This document shows, piece after piece, positions 30,769 to 39,700 of a stretch of 51,086 bases of DNA (position 1 is the stretch's first letter; every line of letters starts with the position of its first letter). Source of the stretch: a virus. The notes under the pieces were generated by a model that was not told the DNA's origin, searched no databases, and saw nothing but the letters and a program-made list of their open reading frames with translations. A program made the translations under genes and the position numbers. The stretch lies in the IMG/VR virus record IMGVR_UViG_3300042486_000026, positions 1-51,086 of that record. One strand, written 5' to 3'.

Positions 30769-33700
30769 ATGCCAGAAAAAATAATCAACCAAAGAGGTTA
30801 TCTTGAAGCTCCCACAGTACCTGATAGAAGTGTTCCTGGATCCGCTCCTGTTGATACTAAAACACCAGGAAGTCAGCTGTCATTCAATGATTATTTTAAT
30901 CAAGGATTAAATAACATTAAGACAGGAGTTTCCTCTATTCCTCTATCTTCTGTATACACTGGAGACAGATATGCATCTAGTAGACCTGGTCAGGATCTAG
31001 AAGAGATGTATGCTCAGCAACAAGGAATTGGTGAGAAGTTTCTTAATGGTGCTATTAAGATGACAGGAACTGCTGCTTCATCTTTCTTAGCTGGTACTGC
31101 TGGTCTTCTTTATGGTGTTAACCAGATATTTGAAACAGGTAAGCTTTCATCTCTTTATGATAATGAGATTAATAATAAAGCAGATGAGATAAATAAACAC
31201 TTTGAAGATATTCTTCCTAACTATTATAGCACTCAAGAAAGAGATGCTGAGTGGTGGTCTCCTGATAACTTATTAACAGGTAACTTCTGGTCTGATAAGG
31301 TCATGAAGAACTTAGGATATTCTCTAGGTGCGTTAGCTGGTGGTGCTCTATGGGCAAAAGCTTTAGGAGCTATTGGTATGACTAACCGATTAGTTCAAGC
31401 TGGTCGTGGTATGGAAACTGCTACTGCTATTGAAGAAGCTATGTCTCTTGTTCCTCAAGCTGAGAAATATACAGCATTTGATGGAGCATTAACATCTATA
31501 GCACAAAAGTATTTAAAGAATCCATTTGCACAAAACATTCTAAAGAATGGTGAGCGTATCACTATATCAACAATGGGTGCTTTGGGAGAAGGTTCTATTG
31601 AGAGTCTTCAGAACACGAATAACTTCAGAGCTAATGCTATTGAAGAGTTCAGAAGAGTGTATGGTAGAAATCCACAAGGTGCTGAGTTAGATAATATCAA
31701 TGACTATGCTAGTCAAGTTGGTAATAATACATTAGGTGCAAACTTCTTGTTGTTATCAGCAACTAACTATCTTCAGCTTCCTAAAATCTTAGGATCATCT
31801 AGAAGATTTGATAAAGCGTTAATTAATGAGCTTGAGCAAAAAGAAGTGAGTGGTGTAGTTACTGCATTCACTCCTAAAACTATTTTTGGTAAAGCTGCTG
31901 TTGCTACAAGAAATCTTGGTGGATTAGTATTCTCTCCTTCAGAAGCATTTGAAGAAGGAGCACAGTATGCTATTCAAACAGGTGTATATAACTTCTTTGA
32001 TAGAGCTTACAAGAATAGAGAGGATACTTCTAGCTTACTTACTGGTATGTATGGAGCAATGGGAAACATCTTTGGAGAAGGTGTTGATCAAGCTTTAAGT
32101 ACTAAAGAAGGTTTAGAGAGTATGCTTATTGGTGGTATCTCTGGAGGTATTCAACAAGCTAGAGGTGAGGTTAAAGAAAGAGGATTCTTAGGAGGTGGTG
32201 GACAGAAAGCTGTTAACACAGAGATTGCTATTGCTGCTTTAAACAATAGTAAGATTCAAGATGTCCTTCGTGATCAAGTTAAGTATGTAGGTATTGGTAT
32301 TGGTTCTCAGAAAGCTAGACAGAATGCTATCTTAGCAAATGATGTATTAGAAGAGAAAGATGCTGAGCATGACTACACTCTATCTTACTTAATGCCTCGC
32401 ATCAAGTATGGTAAAGAAGACTTTGTTATGCAAGAGTTAGGATACTACAAGACTCAAGCTGCTACACAAGAAGGATTCAATGAGCTTGTAAGTACGGGTA
32501 TTGTTAATCCTAATGAGACAAGACCTCAGTTTAATGAAAGACTTAATAACCTAGAAGCTCTTGCAAAGGGTGTAGGTGAGTTATATTCTGTAGTTGAAGA
32601 TAGATATGCAGATGTACGTGATGAGAACGGTAAACCTGTTTACGATCCATCAGTTATGGATAAGATGGTCTATGCTATGGCAAAGATCAATAACTATGAT
32701 CAACGTATTCCTGATCTTAACAACTCATTATTAGCAAATGGTATTAACACAACAGATGTGTTACAATCTCTTATCAAAGATAAGAAGGTGAATATTGCTG
32801 CTACTAAAGAAGCATTGGCACAGATTAATGATCTTGATGTAGTGAGTGAAACAAAAGATAAGCTAAAAGAAAACTTATCTGATGTAATGGAGATGTCTCT
32901 TCGTAGAAAGTTATACATCGATGAGTATGATAAGATTAAGAACAATCCTGAAGCATATCAAGATATAGATGAGTTACCTATTAATGTAACTGAACAACCT
33001 GCTGCTATTGTTAAGCAAAAGATTACAGAGGATGGTAAGACAAAAACTGTTGGTAAAGAGTTAGAGATTGGTAAAGAGTATTCTTTATCACAACCTGCTA
33101 TGCGTATTGGCAACCAGTTATATCTTGCTCCTAAGATGACTGTTCTTGCTACAACGTTAGGTGGAGAGTTTGAAGTTAAGATGCCTGATGGTTCTGTCAC
33201 TTACATGAAGCCAGATGATTTCAAGGCTTACAAACTAAGTGAAGCAGATAACTCATCTAAAGAAATCAATGATATTCTTAATGATGTTATTGATGCTGAG
33301 GTGGAGAAAGCAGAAGGACTTACTGAGTTACAAAAGATAGCAGCTAATGCTGAAGGTGTAGATAAGTTAGAGGTTGTCAATTCATTTGATAATCCAGAGT
33401 TGATGAATGCTATTGAGAAGTCTTTTGCTAAGAAGGCTAAAGAGGCATTTGAGAAACTAGAGAAAGCTAGACAAGAAGAGGAAGAGTTAAAGAAGAACGA
33501 AGCACTTAATGCAGAACTTGTTGCATCTTTAGATACACAAGGAGAATTGCTTGAGGGTGGCGATAGAGAACCAGATAGTAAGAAGAGTGATGCTAACGTG
33601 ATGAACGGTACTATCAACTCTGATAACATTGTTGGTAATGATAGAGCTAATCAGTTTGGCTTTAACTTAGATAACTTTCCTAACAGAGATAAGATCCGTG

Positions 33701-36700
33701 GTGTATATGTTACATACAATAATGAGGATAAACTTATCCCTGGTTTAACTCAATACTTAAAAGATCAAGGCGGTGAGTATGCTCAGGATATAGATCCTAA
33801 GCAAACTATTGCTATGGTATTGGTTCAACAGAACGAAGATGGATCTATTCAACTAGTTGATAAGAATGGTGAGGTAATCCCTGAAGGAGCTAATGCATTA
33901 GAGAATGCTATCTACCAAGTTAAGCCTGGTCCAGAATTAAAGTGGAGTAAAGCGTACACTGAAGGTGGTAGCACTGACATGTTCAGAAAGTCTACTCCTG
34001 ATACAACAAAAGAATTACTAAGAAGTCAATATGATGCTTGGAGAACATCTACATTAAAATCTACTGAGATTTCTACTTTCCCTGTCAATTCTTCATTTGG
34101 TATTCCAATGAAGTTAACAGATGCTAGTGGTAAAGAAATACAAGATGGTAGAGCTAGTGCTATTGATGCAGGATTAATTACTGAGGATGACTTAGCTAAT
34201 GGACCTGTAATCACTATCCCTACAACTAACGATACATTAACTGGTGGAACATCATCATTCAAGAACCCTATTGCTAAGGCATTCCTTAAGGTGGGTAATG
34301 AATATGTAAAGCTTGATAACAGACGTATCTCAGAGAAGGAAGCTAAGCTTCTTTTCAAAGTGATTCATAAGATTGCTGAGAATGCACAACGAGATGGAAA
34401 TATCCAGTCTCTAGAATCTCAACGATTAATCAAGTATCTAAGATCAGTAGTTTATTGGGGTACACCAACAACTCCTCAAGGTGAATCTAAACCTGCAGGT
34501 AATAACAGTGTGTGGTTTGATAACGGAATGTTATTAATCTCTAACCCTGTACAGACATTCCCATTTGCTCCTCAAGCATTAGAGAATAGCAAGGATGAAA
34601 TTGTTGCTGCGTTAACAGGCATCTTTAACAATGCTAACTTGTCTATGATTAAATCAGATGATGAGTATGCTGAGATTACAAACATCACTGATGCTGGAGA
34701 GATTCAGACTAAGAGATGGCCTAACTATCAATCATTCTTGTTATCTAGTAAAGACAGAGAAGGATCTGAGATTCCTCTTTCTGTAAACATGAGACCAGGT
34801 GTCAATAGAAAAGGTATCTACTTTATTGATAAGCAAGAAGCAGATAAGTTTGCTGCTCCTGTACCTGCACCAAAACCTGTTGCTGTTAAACCTATTCTTC
34901 CTGGAGCTCCTAAGAAGACACAAGCTCCTGCTGCAGATCCTGTAGCTGATATAGAGAGAAGAAGAAAAGAAGAGTTAAAGGCAGAAGCTAATGGTTTGAG
35001 AACTGCTAGAAAAGGAGATAAGGGTATCTTCTGGACACAATTCAAAGGAGCACGACAAGATAATGAAACAGATAGAGAAGTTGAAGTAGAGGCAGTTTCT
35101 AAATATGGAGTAAAGTTTAAAGGAGATAAAGATTTTACTAATTTCCAAAGTTATTTCTATTTTACAAATACTACTAAAGCACAACAAATCAATGCTAAGT
35201 ATGATGCAGAACTAGCAGCATTAAAACCTAAAGCTCCTGCACAACCTACAGTTATTGATTTAACTGGTAAGAAAGCAAACAGTGTAACTATTCCTACTGT
35301 AGGAACAATTGAGTTTACATTAGATGCTGCTGCTAACCAAGCTGATCCTACTACTGGTTTTGGATTTGTATCTGATAGTGCAAACAATACTGCTGCTGTT
35401 GAAGCATTGATGGCTGCTAAAGGTATTGATGCTAATGCTGCTAAAGGAATCATTGCAGGAAGTATATTAAACAAATACAAGTCTGACATTGCTGCATACG
35501 TTGCTGAAGATGAGGATGAGTTAGAGTTTACTATTCCTGATGCGTTTGACGAAACATACACTGCATCTGAGGATGAAAGAATGAATAGCCAAATGAATGA
35601 TGAGGCTGATGATGAGGTGTTACGTGCTATTGTATCTGAGCAAGCTAAACAATTTGAAGGTGAGAACTGGACACAGTTAGAAGGTTGGTTAAAAGCTAAC
35701 TTCCCTAACGTTCCTGTATATCGTGTTAAGAATGTAATCACTGCTACTAATGGTATGCAGGCTTGGGGTATGTTGAAAGATGGAGCTATCTATCTATATC
35801 AAAATGCTGAAGCTGGTACAGCTTACCACGAAGTATTTGAGGCAGTGTGGAAGATGTTCACTAGTCCTCAAGAGAGACAAGATATTCTAAATGAGTTCAA
35901 GTCTAGAAAAGGATCATTTGTTGACAGACCAACAGGTCGTGATGTTAAGTTCTCTGAGGCTACAGATCTTGAAGCTAAGGAGCAATTAGCAGAAGAGTTT
36001 AGAGAGTATACTCTTAACCCTAAGGTAGAAGGTCCTAAGTCATTTATCGGACAGTTGTTCCATGATTTAGTTAAGTTCATCAAAGAATTCTTCACTGGTC
36101 CTGCTGCTGTTAGCAATACTGATAAGTTATTCAAGAAGATTGGTACAGGATATTACAAACAATATTCTCCAATGCACTCATCTCTTTCTTTTGCTAAGAA
36201 AGGATTTATTAACATTGAAGATGTATACGCTTCTGATGAAGCTGAGTATAGTATTGCAAACTTTACAGGTGCTGAGCAACATGACTTGATTCAGCAAATG
36301 ACTTACTTAACTCTAAGAGACTTAGTTGTAAACAACAAGAGTTTGTTTAGAGTGACAGATCTTTATAAGAAGAAGAGTGAGTTGTATGCTAAGCTTAAAA
36401 ATGATTTACAGAAGACAGTTCTTAAGTCTAAGAAAGCTGCATTAGCTAACATTGCTAATGGTACAATGACTAAAGAAGAAGCTGCTCCAATCATTGCTAA
36501 GTCAAATGCAATGTGGAAAGCTATTGATAACGAGGAGAACTGGAATCAGATTGCTGCTAAACATCAAGAGAGACTTAAGTCTTATAACATTGAGTTTGAT
36601 GAGAACGATGAGCTTGTTCGTAATGAAGAAGATAAGACTAAAGAGATTAATGATGATGCAACAAAGATTGACTTGTTCAGAAAGATTAACCCTGCTGTCA

Positions 36701-39700
36701 AACTTTTATTGTCTACTCTTCCTTATGTAAAGAAGAATGATACTAATGGTAAGCTAGAGTTAATCTACTCATCTATCAATGGTGTACAGTTGATTCCATC
36801 TACTCAGGCTTACATGGCTATTATGAACCGTGTTAATAAGTCTCGTAACTTGGAAGAGATGATGGAAGGTATTCGTGCATTAGCTAATGACGATATCAAC
36901 TATCAAACTATATATACACGTCTTACTAAGAACAGTGACTTATCACAGCCTGCTGACTTATCTAAGTTAAATAACATTCATGACATTCAGTTACTAGCTG
37001 CATTCTGGAGATCATTCAAGAAGCAGAGTCCTAATGTTAAGAACGTATTTGTATTAGAGAATGGTGAGGTTGTTGTAGGTGATTCTAACTTCACTACTGC
37101 TGCTAGACAAGCTAGTGAGGAGTTCATGAATAACATCAGAAAGGTGTTACAAGGAAAGAACAATCCTTACTTTACATACAAGTCTAAAGAGAGAGTGTAT
37201 GAAGGTAAGAAAGGATCTACTAAGTCTATTACATTTGATGCAGCTACTGACTCTCAGCAGATTGCTATGATGACTGCATTCTTGCGTCAGTTTGGTATTG
37301 TCTTCAATCCTAAAGATATTCTTAGTGATAAGATTACTTCTAGTGAAAGAGATATGTTCAAAGAAGCTACTATCTATTTAAGAGATAGTATTGGTAAGGG
37401 ACAGAAGATGTTTAAGATTGATAGTGGTAGAAACAGTTTAGATATCACAGGACGCTTACGTCAGTTATCTGAAATCAAAGCTAAGATTGACAATCCTGAA
37501 TTTAGCAGTACGTATTACAATGTTAAAGGTGAACGTACACAAACATTCATTGGTACAAACGCAGCTAGTGATTTATATGATATGTTATCTCAGATCAGCA
37601 ACAAGTCTGAATTGAGAAACACTCAGTATGAATACTTACTAGATGATGTGTTCTCTACTAATTCTGTCATCTTGAAGAAGATGTTCAATCCTACTACAGG
37701 AGCTGTAAACAAATCTGCATTACAATTAATGAAGCCATCTTATGCTGATGGTCTTGTTAACTTATCTACAGGTAAACGTAAACAATCTGCAAAGCTTACA
37801 TACAAGGAGCGTCTTACACAAGAGCTTAATATGAACTTGGCTGGTTACTATTTAAACTTAGTACCAGGTGATTCATCTATGGAGTGGATGCTTTACATGG
37901 GTAATCCTATTACTAAGGATAACTTATTAGATGGATACGATAAAGTGTATGACATCTTCCAAGGATACTTCATTGATGAGATGAATCTAGCTAGAGCTAA
38001 TCGCCCTGTAGCTAAAGGACGTGTGTCTTCTGATATGCGTTTCATGAAAGCTGTATTAGGTGACACTCTACATGATAAGTTAATTAACAAGGAAGGATCT
38101 CCTAGTGAAATTTATGAGGCAAACAAAGAAGATATCGATGCTGCTGTATTGAAATTCATTAGTACTGAATCATTTAAGTTTAGATCAGTTCTTATGAACT
38201 ATGGTATCTTAACGCAGAATGAGGAAGGTAACTATAACATTGAAGGTGTTGCGGTAGGCAAGAAGACTAATCTATCTCCTGACGAGTTATTGTTAGAGCT
38301 GAATGCATTGAATGCTAGTTACATCATCAATAACATTGAGATGCACAAGCTTCTTTATTCTGATCCATATCAGTATTCTGATGAGCTTAAACGTATCAAG
38401 AACTTTAACTCTCCACGTCAAGCTATCATCAACAGCTCTGTTGAGTTGAACAAAGCGATGAATAAGGTTTGGAACAAGGGATATAAGAAAGGTGATATTG
38501 GTAATACTGATTTCAATAAAGACTTCTTCAAAACTGTTACACTTAGTGATGTAATGGGAACTAGTACTCTTGAGGGATATGGTACATTCGAGGAAACTGA
38601 TGGTGGTGGATTCATCACTATGAAAGCTAATCGTAACTTCCGTATTCGTGCTGGAGAGTGGAATGAGAATGAGGAGTTGCAATACAAATATGATGTTGCA
38701 TTTGAGAAGAACAAAAAAGATATTGCTTTAACTAAAGAAGAAAGTGATATTCTAGAAGCAGGTAATCCTCAAGTAAAGAGTGCATACACTCCGTTGAAGC
38801 CTATTGTATCTGGTAACAAAGCTGATGGTGAGAAATACAATGATGTAATGTTGGATAAGTTTGCTCTTTATCCTTTATCATATCGTATTGCATACGAACT
38901 TAATCCTGAGTCTAATGCTGTCAAGATGTATGACAAGATGCAAGCTGAGGGTGTTGACTATGCTGTATATAATAGTGGTAGAAAGGTAGGAGCTAATGAA
39001 TCTCATGATTTATATGTTACTGATGAAACTACTAATAAATCTAAATTAAACCCTGAGCCATTTGCTAAAAATACTATTGTAAACGTTCCGTTTGCTATCA
39101 TGAGTATTCAGTCTGAGGTTCCTTCTAAGGACACAGCATTGGTTACACGTGGTTCTCAGGTGACTAAGTTAATCACCATGGATTACATGGAAGCTGGTGT
39201 ACCTGTTGATTTCAAAGAAGGTGATGCGTTTACTGAGAGATACAAGGCTTGGAATGATTTAAAAACAGAAGAAGCTAAAGAGAAAGCATCTCCAGTATAC
39301 AAAGAGGTTAAGAATAACCAGAAGTTCCTTGAGTTAATTACAGAGAACGGATTCAATACATTACTTGACAAACTTGGAATCAAGGTGGTTAATGGTAAGT
39401 ATGAGGTGGATGACTTTGCTAAGATGACTGAGATTCTTCGTCAAGAGATTCTTAAGAGAGAGGTGAATGATAACATCACTAGTGCATTAGCAGACTTTGA
39501 TAAAGCTGAATCTCTTGTAGATGTATATCAACAAATCAACACAATCCTTTACTCTATTGCTGACAAGAATGTAATCTCACCTAAGATCTCTGGTGGTATG
39601 AAGGTACAGATCCCTTCTACATTATTAGAGAGTGTACGTGCAAAGAAAGAGGGTGGGGCATATACATCTGATGTATTAGGATTCTATGAGAAGGATGGTA

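Noticed and set aside
36494-36730. Plus-strand overlapping frames inside the giant genes (for example here and near 13181, 15005 and 44740)
   Set aside because: Out-of-frame shadows with no start context and no sign of coding selection.
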